Below, one piece after another: positions 7,664-16,736 of a DNA stretch of 64,000 nucleotides (position 1 is the stretch's first letter; each line of letters starts with the position of its first letter). The position numbers were made by a program, and so were the translations under genes. The DNA lies in contig JBBQZU010000007.1 in NCBI GenBank assembly GCA_038207425.1, forward strand, positions 75,190 to 139,189. The letters run 5' to 3'. The stretch comes from JBBQZU01 sp038207425 (GTDB taxonomy: Bacteria > Bacteroidota > Bacteroidia > Flavobacteriales_D > Cryomorphaceae). The notes below the pieces were generated by a model. It made no database searches. It saw only the letters and a program-made list of their open reading frames with translations, and had not been told where the DNA came from.

Positions 7664-9505
7664 ATGAAAATATTCTACCGGTTACTGCTCGTTCTGTCAA
7701 TTTTTTCTCCGATCGTTTCCTTTGGTCAGTTAATGACCAGCCAGCTCAACAGCATTAAAACCCAAAGAAATCTTGTTGGCCTTACCGTAGGTGTTGCCTG
7801 TGGGAATGATGTGCTTGAAACCTATTATAGTGGCAATGCCAAAATAGCCGGTCAGGTTCCTATATCAGAAAACACGCATTTCAGGGTAGCATCTATTTCG
7901 AAATCTTTTACAGCCGCTGCGCTAATGAAGCTTTACGATGAAGGCGCGTTTGGCCTTGATGATGATATAAGCACTGCACTTGGCTATACTGTTCGCAATC
8001 CTTTGCACGCCAATGTGCCAATTACCTATAGGATGCTTCTTAGTCACAGGTCGTCATTGCAGGATGGCACGGGCTACAACAGTTTTTTAAGTGCCACTTT
8101 AAATTCGAATCCGGTACCGCCTATCTCCGCACTTATAGTGCCGGGTGGGTTTAACTATACGCCCAATATGTGGCGTACTGAAGTTCCTGGCTCTTACTTC
8201 GCCTATACCAATTGTGGTTTCGGACTTATCGGTACGTTGGTAGAAGCGCTGAGCGGCGAACGATTTGACCTTTATGTGCGCGACAATATTTTGCTGCCTC
8301 TAGGTATAAATGGAAGCTTCAATATTGACCATATTCAAAATATCAATGATGTAGCTGTATTGTACCGCAACTCTGTTGCTCAAATAGACAATTACAACGG
8401 TGTAGCCCCTACACCCTTCAACTCTGCATCGTATACCATAGGTACGAACGGACTTCGATTTGGACCCCAGGGAAGCCTTCGTTGTACCATGACTGATCTG
8501 CTCACGTTCGGGCAAATGCTGCTAAATGGTGGTCAGCACAATGGGGTGCAGGTATTATCAGAGAATGCAGTAAGTCTTATGGTCAGTGACCAATGGACTT
8601 TTAATGGTTCAAATGGCGATAACTACTCAGGTCTGTTCAGAAGTTGGGGTCTTGGTATGCACCGCTCATCAGGAAGCACCCTTGGTGATGCTGTAATAAC
8701 GGGCTACCCCATGTACGGACACCCCGGGGAAGCGTATGGCCTCATCAGCGATTTGTATATCGAGCCACAATCAGGACTGGTGCTCGTATTTATTACCAAT
8801 GGATATACCACCGGCGGAAATTATGCTCCGGGAGTGATAAGTACATTTTATAGGGTAGAAGAGCAAGTATTCAGAACCGTTGACAACACTTACCTTCAGT
8901 ATTGCCAAAACTATCTTCCCGACGATTGCTCGGTGCCTGCTCCAGACCTACAGGCAACGGTGCAACAAAACGGGGTTTTGCTCACATGGACGCCCCTTCC
9001 CGGAACGGTGGGTTGCAGGGTGCAAGGCAACGCCATCGGTCAGCCGCAGACACTTACACAATTCGACATACCTGGTGAAAACGCAAATCAATTCCTCGTA
9101 CCCATTTCTACTTTTGCTCAAAATGTTAATTATAGATGGAGAGTAGCTTGCGCCTGTGCGTTGAATCCATTGGTAGCAAGCCCCTGGTCAGCGTGGAATT
9201 TCTTCTTTGTGGGCAACAGCGCTGGTATTTCTGCTTCATCATCCCTTTCGGGAAATCAATTGGATAGCCGTAATTATTCCGTTGAGATTTTTCCCAATCC
9301 GGCCACAGATATTTTGAATATCAATGCCAATTTCGAAATTCGTTTTGTTGAATTGTTCGATATTTCGGGAAGGCTGATAAAGGCATATTCAAATATCAAT
9401 AGCGGTACTTTTATAGCCGATATAAGCGGCCTGCCATTGGGAAGCTATGTGTTGAAAATAAGAGGATCTGAAGGAAATCTGAGCAGACCAGTTTTTATCA
9501 ATTAA
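7664..9505 (+). CDS. Secreted class C beta-lactamase-like serine hydrolase with T9SS tail
   Basis: The 613-residue product has a signal peptide (residues 1-21, ending in SFG). The hydrolase domain (about 25-435) has the nucleophile motif S77-I-S-K80, the Y181-T-N183 motif and a late GHPGEAYG that takes the place of KTG. This is the serine beta-lactamase / D-Ala-D-Ala peptidase / esterase family (Pfam Beta-lactamase). A fibronectin-III-like segment follows (about 440-525). The last 80 residues form a type A T9SS sorting domain (EIFPNPATDILNI...ISGLPLGSYVLKI). The protein should be released or attached at the surface. The ATG at 7664 is chosen because the signal peptide starts there. Substrate is unknown; a peptidase or esterase is more likely than antibiotic resistance. 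Confidence 0.9.
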   Translation: MKIFYRLLLVLSIFSPIVSFGQLMTSQLNSIKTQRNLVGLTVGVACGNDVLETYYSGNAKIAGQVPISENTHFRVASISKSFTAAALMKLYDEGAFGLDDDISTALGYTVRNPLHANVPITYRMLLSHRSSLQDGTGYNSFLSATLNSNPVPPISALIVPGGFNYTPNMWRTEVPGSYFAYTNCGFGLIGTLVEALSGERFDLYVRDNILLPLGINGSFNIDHIQNINDVAVLYRNSVAQIDNYNGVAPTPFNSASYTIGTNGLRFGPQGSLRCTMTDLLTFGQMLLNGGQHNGVQVLSENAVSLMVSDQWTFNGSNGDNYSGLFRSWGLGMHRSSGSTLGDAVITGYPMYGHPGEAYGLISDLYIEPQSGLVLVFITNGYTTGGNYAPGVISTFYRVEEQVFRTVDNTYLQYCQNYLPDDCSVPAPDLQATVQQNGVLLTWTPLPGTVGCRVQGNAIGQPQTLTQFDIPGENANQFLVPISTFAQNVNYRWRVACACALNPLVASPWSAWNFFFVGNSAGISASSSLSGNQLDSRNYSVEIFPNPATDILNINANFEIRFVELFDISGRLIKAYSNINSGTFIADISGLPLGSYVLKIRGSEGNLSRPVFIN

Positions 9506-9525
9506 TTGGTAGGATAAGCAGGTGC

Positions 9526-10206
9526 TTATTGAAGGTGGCTGTCTATTTTATCTATAAATTTTTCCACTTCAGCATGCTCCTGTTTTGATGTGTTTTGAAG
9601 CATATTTTCTCTCAGATTTTGAAGGGCTTCTTTTTCTAATCCTTCAGCACTGATGCTTATCTCCATGGCAATACCTTCGGCCCAATTTGAATAATCTGCA
9701 TCAGAAATCACCTTCTCTGTAGTCAAATAGCTCAATAAGGTAGGTGTTTCATTTTCAGCATATCTTTTGGCAGCGATGTACAAAGGTTCTGCAAAGGAAC
9801 CATCGGCCCACCACATACTTCGTGTAAATAGCACGAAATAAAAGGGCTGCCGCTCAAAATCATCACTGAAAATGCTGTCGATTAAGGCTAGAGAAGTTTC
9901 TTCGCTATTGAGCGAGTCCCCGTCGGTAATAAATATTTCCTTAAACTTTTCAGGTATTCCTATGTCCGACAAATATTTCTTAAGTGGTTTTGATCCAATC
10001 ATTTCTTCTTCGCCGATTCTATGGAAATTCTTTTCGTAGTAAGTTGGTTCGGCGAGCTGAATTACTTCTGTTTCTATGTCGGCACTTTCGGGAATTACTG
10101 AGTCAGAAACCGTTTCTATAGTCAACAACTTTGGCTTGTCAGCGCTCGGCCCGCATCCGGTTAAGGTAAGCAACATTGCAAATCTTAATATCTTATTGGA
10201 TTTCAT
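9526..10206 (-). CDS. Putative lipoprotein, unknown function
   Basis: The 226-residue protein has a lipoprotein signal with Cys18 in LTLTGCGP. An acidic, Ser/Thr-rich linker (to about residue 55) leads to a mostly helical globular part. There is one aromatic segment, FYFVLFTRSMWWADGSF, near residue 125. I do not recognise a family. It is convergent with the preceding hydrolase gene with only 20 bases between stops. It has no partner on its own strand. Confidence 0.7.
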   Translation of the reverse strand: MKSNKILRFAMLLTLTGCGPSADKPKLLTIETVSDSVIPESADIETEVIQLAEPTYYEKNFHRIGEEEMIGSKPLKKYLSDIGIPEKFKEIFITDGDSLNSEETSLALIDSIFSDDFERQPFYFVLFTRSMWWADGSFAEPLYIAAKRYAENETPTLLSYLTTEKVISDADYSNWAEGIAMEISISAEGLEKEALQNLRENMLQNTSKQEHAEVEKFIDKIDSHLQ

Positions 10207-10275
10207 GCACAGTTTAGAATAAGAGCAAATATCGAGTCAATTTTGCTGAATCAGAAATGTTCCGGTCACTAAAGT

Positions 10276-10283
10276 TATCTTCG
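10276..10283 (+). promoter_or_regulatory. -7 promoter element of the CDF transporter gene
   Basis: TATCTTCG fits the TAnnTTCG variant of the Bacteroidota -7 element and lies 19 bases before the start codon. No clear -33 element is at the expected distance. Confidence 0.4.
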
Positions 10284-10302
10284 TACCTCGTAAAATTGAA
10301 TT

Positions 10303-11169
10303 TTGTCAAATCGAGAGATAGCCATTCAAACATCGTGGTGGAGTATTGTTAGCAATATATTGTTGGCTTCAGCCAAAGCTGTGGCTGGAGTGCTTGGAAA
10401 TTCTTTTGCTTTGGTCGCTGATGCAGCAGAATCTGCCACTGACGTTATTGCCAGCACTTTGGTAATGCTCGGACTTAAATACAGTACGCGTCCGCCTGAT
10501 AAGAATCACCCTTACGGCCATGGTCGTGCTGAAGCGCTTCTGACCTTTATTGTAACTGGTTTTCTCTTTATTTCAGCAACCTTAATCGCACTTGAAGGCA
10601 TTAAAAACCTTTTTAAACCACAAGAGATGCCGAAGCCCTACACATTAATTGTGCTGGGCGTAATTATCGTTGTCAAGGAAGGTCTTTTTCGTTTTGTAAA
10701 TAAACGCAGCCACAGCACCCACAGTTCATCATTAAAGGCCGATGCATGGCACCACCGGAGCGATGCAATTTCATCACTCGTAGCCTTCGTGGGTATATCC
10801 GTTGCTCTGCTTCTTGGCGATGGTTGGGAAAAAATGGATGATATAGCCGCCATCGTTGCAGCAGGTTTTATTTATTACAACGCCTATCTTATTTTCAGGC
10901 CGGCTCTTGGCGAAGTAATGGACGAAAACATCTACGATGATTTAATACAGAGAATCAGAACTATCTCAGCAAGTGTGCCGGGAATAAAAGGCACTGAAAA
11001 ATGCTTTGTCAGAAAACTGGGCATGGATTATATAATAGACCTTCATGCACTGGTCAATGGCGACTTAAGCGTGACAGAAGGCCATCATTTGGCGCATTTA
11101 CTAAAAGATGCAATAAGGCAATCTCAACCTGAAGTGGTTGAAGTTTTTATACATATTGAACCAGCCTAG
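10303..11169 (+). CDS. Cation diffusion facilitator (CDF) family metal exporter
   Basis: The 288-residue protein has the six-helix CDF layout. Helix 2 carries ALVADAAESATDV, the metal-site helix, followed by the family signature NHPYGHGRAE. Helix 5 carries DAWHHRSDAISS, with the second pair of metal ligands. A cytoplasmic ferredoxin-like domain (about 205-288) with DLHALVNGDLSVTEGHHL completes it. Members export Zn2+, Fe2+, Co2+ or Mn2+ in exchange for protons; the metal cannot be read from sequence. Translation starts at TTG 10303, since the first in-frame ATG would remove helix 1. Its stop overlaps the stop of the convergent amidase gene by four bases (CTAG). Confidence 0.92.
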   Translation: MSNREIAIQTSWWSIVSNILLASAKAVAGVLGNSFALVADAAESATDVIASTLVMLGLKYSTRPPDKNHPYGHGRAEALLTFIVTGFLFISATLIALEGIKNLFKPQEMPKPYTLIVLGVIIVVKEGLFRFVNKRSHSTHSSSLKADAWHHRSDAISSLVAFVGISVALLLGDGWEKMDDIAAIVAAGFIYYNAYLIFRPALGEVMDENIYDDLIQRIRTISASVPGIKGTEKCFVRKLGMDYIIDLHALVNGDLSVTEGHHLAHLLKDAIRQSQPEVVEVFIHIEPA

Positions 11170-11777
11170 TTTTTGTAAATCGAGTGCTTGATAGCCTCCG
11201 CCAACGCAGAGCGCGTAGCCCTATTATTCCAGCCCGATGTTTTGCCATCGATTGGTGTACCATCGGCACTTATCATTAGCGATGGGCAAAAGACTTTAGC
11301 CAGCATGTAATACCTGTTCTTGTTTGAAATCCGCGCATCTATACCATAGGCATCGAGGTAAGTGGCTATTCTTGTGGCGTAGAGCAGGCTAATTTCTGAA
11401 AAGTCGCCATCCTGCGGACAGTGAATAGTTATACCGTTGTATTGAGCCAGATCATGGTGAGAAGAATGAAGACTCACCAGCAAATCAATGTTGTGCATGC
11501 TGAAATTGGCGCGTTCGTCGAGGGGCATAAAAACATCATGCGTGCGGGTAAGTTTGGTTTTTATGCCATTACCTCTACCAATATTGTCACTGAGATAATA
11601 GGCCATATATAATGTTGCGTCTTTCTCGAAGGTTCCATCAACCAGCTCGCTGCCACTGTCATGACCACCATGGCCGGCATCAATTAAAATGATCTTTTCT
11701 TTCGGTGTAGGAGCTGCGAAGGCTATTATTGCTGCTATTCCAAAAGCCACCGAGAGCACTGTTAATAGACGATTCAT
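11166..11777 (-). CDS. N-acetylmuramoyl-L-alanine amidase-like protein (Amidase_3), catalytic Glu not seen
   Basis: The 203-residue product has an N-terminal membrane or signal segment (residues 4-22) and an Amidase_3 fold. Zinc-ligand motifs are visible: IDAGHGGHDSG, the FEKDATL Glu and SLHSSHHD. These enzymes cut the bond between MurNAc and the stem peptide. The usual final motif (hydrophobics then E-x-G-F/L) that gives the catalytic Glu reads SLMISADGTPIDG here, with no Glu in the right place. The protein may be inactive or may belong to a divergent subfamily. It is convergent with the CDF gene. Confidence 0.8.
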   Translation of the reverse strand: MNRLLTVLSVAFGIAAIIAFAAPTPKEKIILIDAGHGGHDSGSELVDGTFEKDATLYMAYYLSDNIGRGNGIKTKLTRTHDVFMPLDERANFSMHNIDLLVSLHSSHHDLAQYNGITIHCPQDGDFSEISLLYATRIATYLDAYGIDARISNKNRYYMLAKVFCPSLMISADGTPIDGKTSGWNNRATRSALAEAIKHSIYKN

Positions 11778-11894
11778 ATTTCTAATTTAACAGTTTAAAT
11801 AAAAGTAGAATATTAAACTACCTTACTATCAGTCACAAAGCTTCATTTACAAACAATTTTACGGTTAATAACCCAAGAGGCTGTAGATTTTGTA

Positions 11895-11902
11895 TAAATT
11901 TG
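11895..11902 (+). promoter_or_regulatory. -7 promoter element upstream of phhA leader
   Basis: TAAATTTG is an exact TAnnTTTG match. Transcription would start near 11908, just before a short Tyr-rich frame. A -33 TTG is not obvious at 19-21 bases. The 117 bases before it (11778-11894) hold only AT-rich sequence with a weak inverted repeat. Confidence 0.5.
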
Positions 11903-11911
11903 GGACTGGTA

Positions 11912-11971
11912 ATGAGAACCTACGCATCATATCAAAGCTATAGCTCTTCGGCATGTCCGCGGTATGTATGA
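11912..11971 (+). CDS. Candidate Tyr-rich leader peptide of phhA
   Basis: An ATG at 11912 opens a 19-codon frame that ends in TGA at 11969-11971. Four of the 19 codons are Tyr (positions 4, 7, 10 and 18). It is followed by a strong terminator hairpin (11996-12027) and then by phenylalanine hydroxylase, whose product is tyrosine. This order is that of a classical leader-peptide attenuator. AAGCTA (11935-11940) over the third Tyr codon could pair with TAGCTT (11975-11980). Only a weak four-base antiterminator pairing (GCTT with AAGC of the terminator) is visible, and the 5' leader would be very short. Confidence 0.4.
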   Translation: MRTYASYQSYSSSACPRYV

Positions 11972-11995
11972 ATGTAGCTTATGCAAAAACATTTT

Positions 11996-12027
11996 AAAGC
12001 CCGGCCAGTTAGCCGGGCTTTATTTTT
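11996..12027 (+). terminator. Strong terminator or attenuator in front of phhA
   Basis: AAAGCCCGGC (11996-12005) pairs perfectly with GCCGGGCTTT (12012-12021) around a six-base loop, and A then T6 follows. No long gene precedes it on this strand: the amidase is on the other strand. It therefore ends either a short RNA started near 11908 or acts as an attenuator for phhA, which begins 18 bases later. Confidence 0.85.
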
Positions 12028-12045
12028 TATCCTAAAGGCACAACC

Positions 12046-12768
12046 ATGATTCAGAACCACAGCAAATACACACCGCAAGACTTTAAAGTCTGGAAAACCC
12101 TATTCGACCGACAGATACAAAATCTCGAAATGAGTGCTTCGGAAGTTTATCTCCGTGCTATAAACGATGTGGGCTTTTCAGCAGCAGCAATTCCAGATTT
12201 CACTAAGGTGAACGAAAGGTTGATACAGGCAACCGGATTTCAATTGCAGGCTGTTCCACATATTGTTCCAAACGAAATTTTCTTTCCATTGCTAAACAAG
12301 CGCATTTTCACGGCTACCACTTGGCTAAGAAATATGGAACAACTTGATTATCTTGAAGAGCCCGACATGTTTCATGATGTATTTGGCCATGTGCCGCTGC
12401 TTAGCAATGCTACTTTTTGCAACTTTTTTCACGGTTTGGCGAAGATTGCGGTAAAGCATATTCACAACCCTGCAATTATTGAGATGCTGGGCAGAGTATA
12501 TTGGTTTACTATAGAATTTGGTTTGATAAATGAGAATAATCAATTGAAGATTTATGGTGCAGGAATAGCTAGTTCTTACGGCGAAACCAACTATGCGCTG
12601 AGCAACGCTCCCATGCACCTGCCCTTCGATGTACGCTCAATCATGAATACGGAATATGACAATATGCGCATTCAAGAAAAGTATTTCGTAATAGACAGTT
12701 TCGAGCAGCTTTTTCAATCGCTTAGTTCTATTGAAAATGAGATTCAATGCACACCTGCAAATTCCTGA
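12046..12768 (+). CDS. phhA: Phenylalanine 4-monooxygenase
   Basis: The 240-residue protein is a single-domain bacterial aromatic amino acid hydroxylase. It converts phenylalanine to tyrosine with tetrahydropterin and O2. The iron ligands are visible as H110 and H115 in MFHDVFGHVPLL and E157 in YWFTIEFGL. The substrate-pocket segment SSYGETNYALS follows. The length fits the monomeric bacterial enzymes, which lack the regulatory ACT domain. A possible Tyr-rich leader and terminator precede it. A phenylacetate gene set lies 5 kb downstream, consistent with aromatic amino acid breakdown. Confidence 0.93.
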   Translation: MIQNHSKYTPQDFKVWKTLFDRQIQNLEMSASEVYLRAINDVGFSAAAIPDFTKVNERLIQATGFQLQAVPHIVPNEIFFPLLNKRIFTATTWLRNMEQLDYLEEPDMFHDVFGHVPLLSNATFCNFFHGLAKIAVKHIHNPAIIEMLGRVYWFTIEFGLINENNQLKIYGAGIASSYGETNYALSNAPMHLPFDVRSIMNTEYDNMRIQEKYFVIDSFEQLFQSLSSIENEIQCTPANS

Positions 12769-12772
12769 ACAA

Positions 12773-15178
12773 TTAAAACTCAACTACGATACCAAGAGTA
12801 GGCAGGAGAAACCCAACTGTATTTTGCACCCGTGTTGTTAGGTATCTTGTGGGGTCATCAGGGTCAACAATGGGCGTGCCTTCTTCGGTGCGCAATACAT
12901 CGAGGTTCGGATCGAGTTCGAAAACAGCATTGGTAAGGTTCTCAATATCGAAATACAGGTTAAGACTCCATTTATCAAAGAAGTATTTTTTGTCAATGCG
13001 CGCATCGAGCTGGTAAATATTAGGATTCCGTTTTTCATTGAGCTGAGTAAAATCGGGCAATCCACGACCGTTTACATCCCATACTTCTGTGAGCGATGAA
13101 GTTTGAACATCAATAGGAGTAAACGGTGTACCGCCGAGTGCGCGGAGCCTGAATCCCACTTCCCAGTTTTTACCGAATTTCTTACCCGCAGTAAGGCTTA
13201 AAATATAGCGATTGTCCCAGGTAGCAGGCACCAATGCATCATTCCTGTCAGAAAATTCGCTCCTTACCAATGTGAGTGCAGCTATACCATACAGTCCATT
13301 GTATAGCTTTCGCTGAACGAGAAACTCTACTCCATATGCCCTGCCAGTGCCAAGTGACACTACCGATTCGTTGCCAATAACTCCAAAATCTGCGCCCAGA
13401 TTAGCGAGTGAAATACTGTCGCGCAGGCTAAACGGGTAAGCGTCGTACCATTTATAAAAACCTTCAACAGAAACCTTGGTATTTTTCGGAAAAATGTACT
13501 GAAGGCCGGCCACCACATGATCGTTGCGGATATATGTTACGCCATTGTCGCGGTTTACGAGGTTGCCCTGCTCATCGCGAAAACCAAAAACGGTATAGGC
13601 AGGCGTTTGAAAGTAGCGACCCACACTTGCATTTGCAGTAAGTGAACTGGTAATGCTGTATGAAGCTGATAAGCGCGGTGAAAATTGCTCCAAAGGATTG
13701 CTCATACTTGGTGCGTAGTTATTCCAATCGAGCCGCAAACCGCCAGAAAGCAACAGTCGCTCTTCGAGAAAGGTTCGACTTGCACTCCCGAAAAGTCCGA
13801 ATTTCTGAAAGGTGATGTCGGTGTCAAAGTTGATGGTTTGCAGACTGCCGTCGGGAAGGCTAATTCTGTTGAAGGTTGCACTTACAAACCTTACGTGCTC
13901 TAAATTAGCGCCCATATTAAATCGCCAGCCGCGATTGCGAATGGTATTTTCCAGCCTGAGTTTATTCTCAATTTCCTGACTGTCGTAGTTGAGTATTAAA
14001 TTATCGGGAGTACTTTCGTCATTGTTAAAATACTTTACTGCCGTATTGCGCAAGTGGCTTCGACTTACAATAATATTTTGAAAGCCTTTACCAGAAAAAT
14101 GCTTGTAGTTGGATCCGACGGTATAATTCCATTGTTCATTCACCGGCAAGTTGCCTATCAAGTATAGCTTTTCTTGCCTGGCAGCAGGGTCAGTTTCATT
14201 GGCTGCTGCTGCTTCATTGAGTTTAAATGTGTCAAATGCTCCAACACCAAGAAAGGTTATTTCATTTTTCTGATTGATGCGGTGCTTCACTTTAAACTGG
14301 GCATCGTTATAGGTTGGCAAAAATGGAAGACCAATAATACTGAATAGAAATTGCAGATAACTTCTCCTTACGGAAAATATATAGGACGTTTTATCATTCA
14401 AAGGCCCGTCGAAGGTCAGGCCCACTTCACTTGCTCCTAGCGTAAAGTTGGTGCGCATGCGATCTGCATTGCCATCCTTCTGGGTGAAATCTAATACCGA
14501 ACTTAGAGCATTGCCTCTATTTGCTGGAAAGGCACCTGAGTAGAAGTCTACATTCTCGATAAAATTTACATTCAGTATACCCACCGGACCGCCTGACGAA
14601 CCTTGAGTAGCAAAGTGATTAATAACGGGTATTTCTATTCCATCAAGAAAAAACCTGTTTTCATTTGGCGCGCCGCCGCGAATAATGATATCATTTCTGA
14701 AAGATAGGGATGACGCTACGCCCGGCAATACCTGAATTGCTCTGGATATATCGCGGTTTCCGCCTGGATTTCGCTGTATTTCATTTGTACCTATTGTCTG
14801 CAGCGAAAGCGGGCTTTCTTCTCTGCGCTCGAATACTGCTGTAGTAATCTCTACCACCTGCAAGTCGGTGCCGGTGCTGCGCATAGCGATGTTAACAGTG
14901 GTAGGCTGCTTTGCAAAAACCTGTACTTCAAATACTGTACGCGGCTTATATCCAATATAGGTTGCCTGCACATTATAAAGACCCGGAGTAAGACCTTCAA
15001 TCACATAATTTCCATCAATATCGCTCGCTGCACCAATAGTGGTATTTTGAATCGAAACATTGGCAAAAGGAATTGATTCATTGGTTGTTTCGTCAAAAAC
15101 CCGGCCTTTGATAATTCCTTGCTGGGCGCTTAGCACATTGAAGCTAAACAACAGTAAAATTAATATCAATAATCTCAT
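12773..15178 (-). CDS. TonB-dependent outer-membrane receptor with carboxypeptidase-regulatory-like domain
   Basis: The 801-residue product has a signal peptide (1-19, ending SAQ) and a carboxypeptidase-regulatory-like Ig-fold domain (about 22-105, with GRVFDETTNESIPFANVSI). The plug domain (about 125-245) includes RAIQVLPGVASS and NDIIIRGGAPNENRFFLDGI. A 22-strand barrel follows and ends in the expected aromatic residue (GIVVEF). It imports an unknown ligand using TonB energy. The ATG at 15178 gives the correct signal peptide. No SusD partner is adjacent, so it is not a classical polysaccharide locus. It is convergent with phhA with only four bases between the stops. Confidence 0.93.
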   Translation of the reverse strand: MRLLILILLLFSFNVLSAQQGIIKGRVFDETTNESIPFANVSIQNTTIGAASDIDGNYVIEGLTPGLYNVQATYIGYKPRTVFEVQVFAKQPTTVNIAMRSTGTDLQVVEITTAVFERREESPLSLQTIGTNEIQRNPGGNRDISRAIQVLPGVASSLSFRNDIIIRGGAPNENRFFLDGIEIPVINHFATQGSSGGPVGILNVNFIENVDFYSGAFPANRGNALSSVLDFTQKDGNADRMRTNFTLGASEVGLTFDGPLNDKTSYIFSVRRSYLQFLFSIIGLPFLPTYNDAQFKVKHRINQKNEITFLGVGAFDTFKLNEAAAANETDPAARQEKLYLIGNLPVNEQWNYTVGSNYKHFSGKGFQNIIVSRSHLRNTAVKYFNNDESTPDNLILNYDSQEIENKLRLENTIRNRGWRFNMGANLEHVRFVSATFNRISLPDGSLQTINFDTDITFQKFGLFGSASRTFLEERLLLSGGLRLDWNNYAPSMSNPLEQFSPRLSASYSITSSLTANASVGRYFQTPAYTVFGFRDEQGNLVNRDNGVTYIRNDHVVAGLQYIFPKNTKVSVEGFYKWYDAYPFSLRDSISLANLGADFGVIGNESVVSLGTGRAYGVEFLVQRKLYNGLYGIAALTLVRSEFSDRNDALVPATWDNRYILSLTAGKKFGKNWEVGFRLRALGGTPFTPIDVQTSSLTEVWDVNGRGLPDFTQLNEKRNPNIYQLDARIDKKYFFDKWSLNLYFDIENLTNAVFELDPNLDVLRTEEGTPIVDPDDPTRYLTTRVQNTVGFLLPTLGIVVEF

Positions 15179-15321
15179 TATGAATAGTAAAGTAGGCGAG
15201 GTAACAACCTTTCTGTTGATTAGTTTTGAAATCGCAAAAAAACCGCGCGCTTCCTTATTGCGAGCAAGGTCAAAATTTGCAATCTTTACAAAACAAAGTT
15301 TACAAAATACTGTATATCGAA

Positions 15322-16092
15322 ATGAGATGGTTATTGTTGGTTTCACTATTGTCAATATTTGCAACCAGAACAACCGCACAGGTTGGTGGTCTTGTATTTA
15401 AACCTGTTGAGTCCATCATGCCAAACTTTTCAGAATCCGGCAAACAATTTATAAAGGTTCTGGGGCCTGACGAGTATCACCGTTACCGTCTTTCACTGCA
15501 AGGTGGAGTTGCTCAATGGTTTTACAGGGTTGCAGATAAACCTGAAGAGTTACAGCAACACTACCGCGATTTGAGGGGGGGCTTCTCTTTTGGAGGAAAT
15601 TTCAACTATTTCATGGGTGCTCAATTTGGAATAGGGCTCCGGTACGATCATTTTATCAGCAACCATACCAGCATTGTAAGCGTAAAACCTGACGAACTCT
15701 CTCCGGCTGAAGATGTGAATCTGAGCGATGATGTAACCATACAGTTTGTGGGTCCGCAAATCGCTCTTCGCTATTACTCTGATGATAGCAGAAAAGCTTT
15801 CATTATGGGTATAGGAATTGGATACGCCGGCTACCGCGATAAAGGAATCAATGAACTTAGCGAATCATTCACCATTACAGGCAGCAATTTGGGAATAGTA
15901 GCCGATTTCTCTGGCGACTTCTACATTGGCGATTATGGGGCTGTCGGCGTAGGTATTACCTTTTGCATGAGCAATCTGGTGAAATTTACTACTGAGATAA
16001 ATGGTGAAAAAATCTCAGGAGAATACGAACGCCGCGATCAGATAAGCCTCACTTTCGCGACTCTGAATGTAGGTTTTAGGCTGGTGAAGTAA
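15322..16092 (+). CDS. Exported outer-membrane beta-barrel-like protein, unknown function
   Basis: This 256-residue protein has a signal peptide (residues 1-19, ending TTAQ) and a strand-rich body. Glycine and aromatic repeats such as GGFSFGGNFNYFMGAQFGIGLRY and the final LNVGFRLVK look like a small eight- to ten-strand barrel. I do not recognise a named family. The ATG at 15322 is chosen because the signal peptide starts there. It is transcribed divergently from the TonB receptor, 143 bases away. Confidence 0.7.
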   Translation: MRWLLLVSLLSIFATRTTAQVGGLVFKPVESIMPNFSESGKQFIKVLGPDEYHRYRLSLQGGVAQWFYRVADKPEELQQHYRDLRGGFSFGGNFNYFMGAQFGIGLRYDHFISNHTSIVSVKPDELSPAEDVNLSDDVTIQFVGPQIALRYYSDDSRKAFIMGIGIGYAGYRDKGINELSESFTITGSNLGIVADFSGDFYIGDYGAVGVGITFCMSNLVKFTTEINGEKISGEYERRDQISLTFATLNVGFRLVK

Positions 16093-16152
16093 ATCGTTGA
16101 ATGAGCGGATGCTAAGGAACATCAACTTCTGAGTGTTGTTCCCTCGCAAACC

Positions 16153-16174
16153 GGTTTATTTCGCAAAATAAACC
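16153..16174. terminator. Stem-loop between convergent genes
   Basis: GGTTTATTT (16153-16161) pairs perfectly with AAATAAACC (16166-16174) around CGCA. It lies between the stop of the outer-membrane protein gene and the stop of the 50-residue membrane protein gene on the other strand. No T tail follows on the plus strand, so termination is only possible. Confidence 0.4.
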
Positions 16175-16212
16175 TAGCCATATTTACAGCTATTCATTGC
16201 CCAAAGGGTGCA

Positions 16213-16365
16213 TTACGCCCTCCTGCCTTGAATTACCCTCAGAATTACAGCAATAAGTGCGATAACAAGCAGGACGTGAATAATACCACCTGCATTAAAA
16301 CCCAGATAGCCAATGGCCCAAAGAATCAATAGTACAACAGCAACGATATAAAGAAGATTGCCCAT
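16213..16365 (-). CDS. Lmo0937-family small membrane protein
   Basis: A 50-residue frame runs from ATG (16365) to TAA (16213). The product has two membrane helices, MGNLLYIVAVVLLILWAIGY and, after a short LGFNAGG turn, IIHVLLVIALIAVIL, with a basic tail. This matches the Lmo0937 family of tiny membrane proteins, often found with stress genes. It follows the coiled-coil lipoprotein gene on the same strand after about 370 bases. A CACCTTTG sequence at 16440-16447 (minus strand) is close to the -7 consensus and may be its own promoter. The rest of 16366-16552 is AT-rich with no further feature. Confidence 0.8.
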   Translation of the reverse strand: MGNLLYIVAVVLLILWAIGYLGFNAGGIIHVLLVIALIAVILRVIQGRRA

Positions 16366-16552
16366 GGTGAAGTTAATTAGAAATTAGGTTAAAAATTAAA
16401 TTGAAATTAAGCGTGCATTTACTTTTCAATGCAGCATAACAAAGGTGTGGTTTCCAAAACTCAATAATTTATATATTTCTAACTTTTGATTTGATTATTT
16501 ACATATTGGTCTCCGAGAATAATTGCTTTTTTGATTGCTTATAATTACCAGA

Positions 16553-16586
16553 GTAACAAAAAATAAGCCCTGCTAAAAGCAAGGCT
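16553..16586 (-). terminator. Terminator of the coiled-coil lipoprotein gene
   Basis: On the minus strand AGCCtTGCT pairs with AGCAgGGCT (plus-strand 66-74 and 78-86 of the 16500s, one mismatch, loop of three). TTATTTTTTG then follows. It lies 150 bases past the stop of the lipoprotein gene at 16737. Confidence 0.65.
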
Positions 16587-16736
16587 CTGAGTTGTATTAA
16601 GAACGGATTAAGAATTTCTCTTCGGGTTACTCACCAGCATGGCCCGATTCCGTCTATTTCGCGTTTTGCAGTTGCTACGCACCATATTTTATCAATACAA
16701 CCATTGTCAAATCAATCAGTAACCAGAATACTGCCC

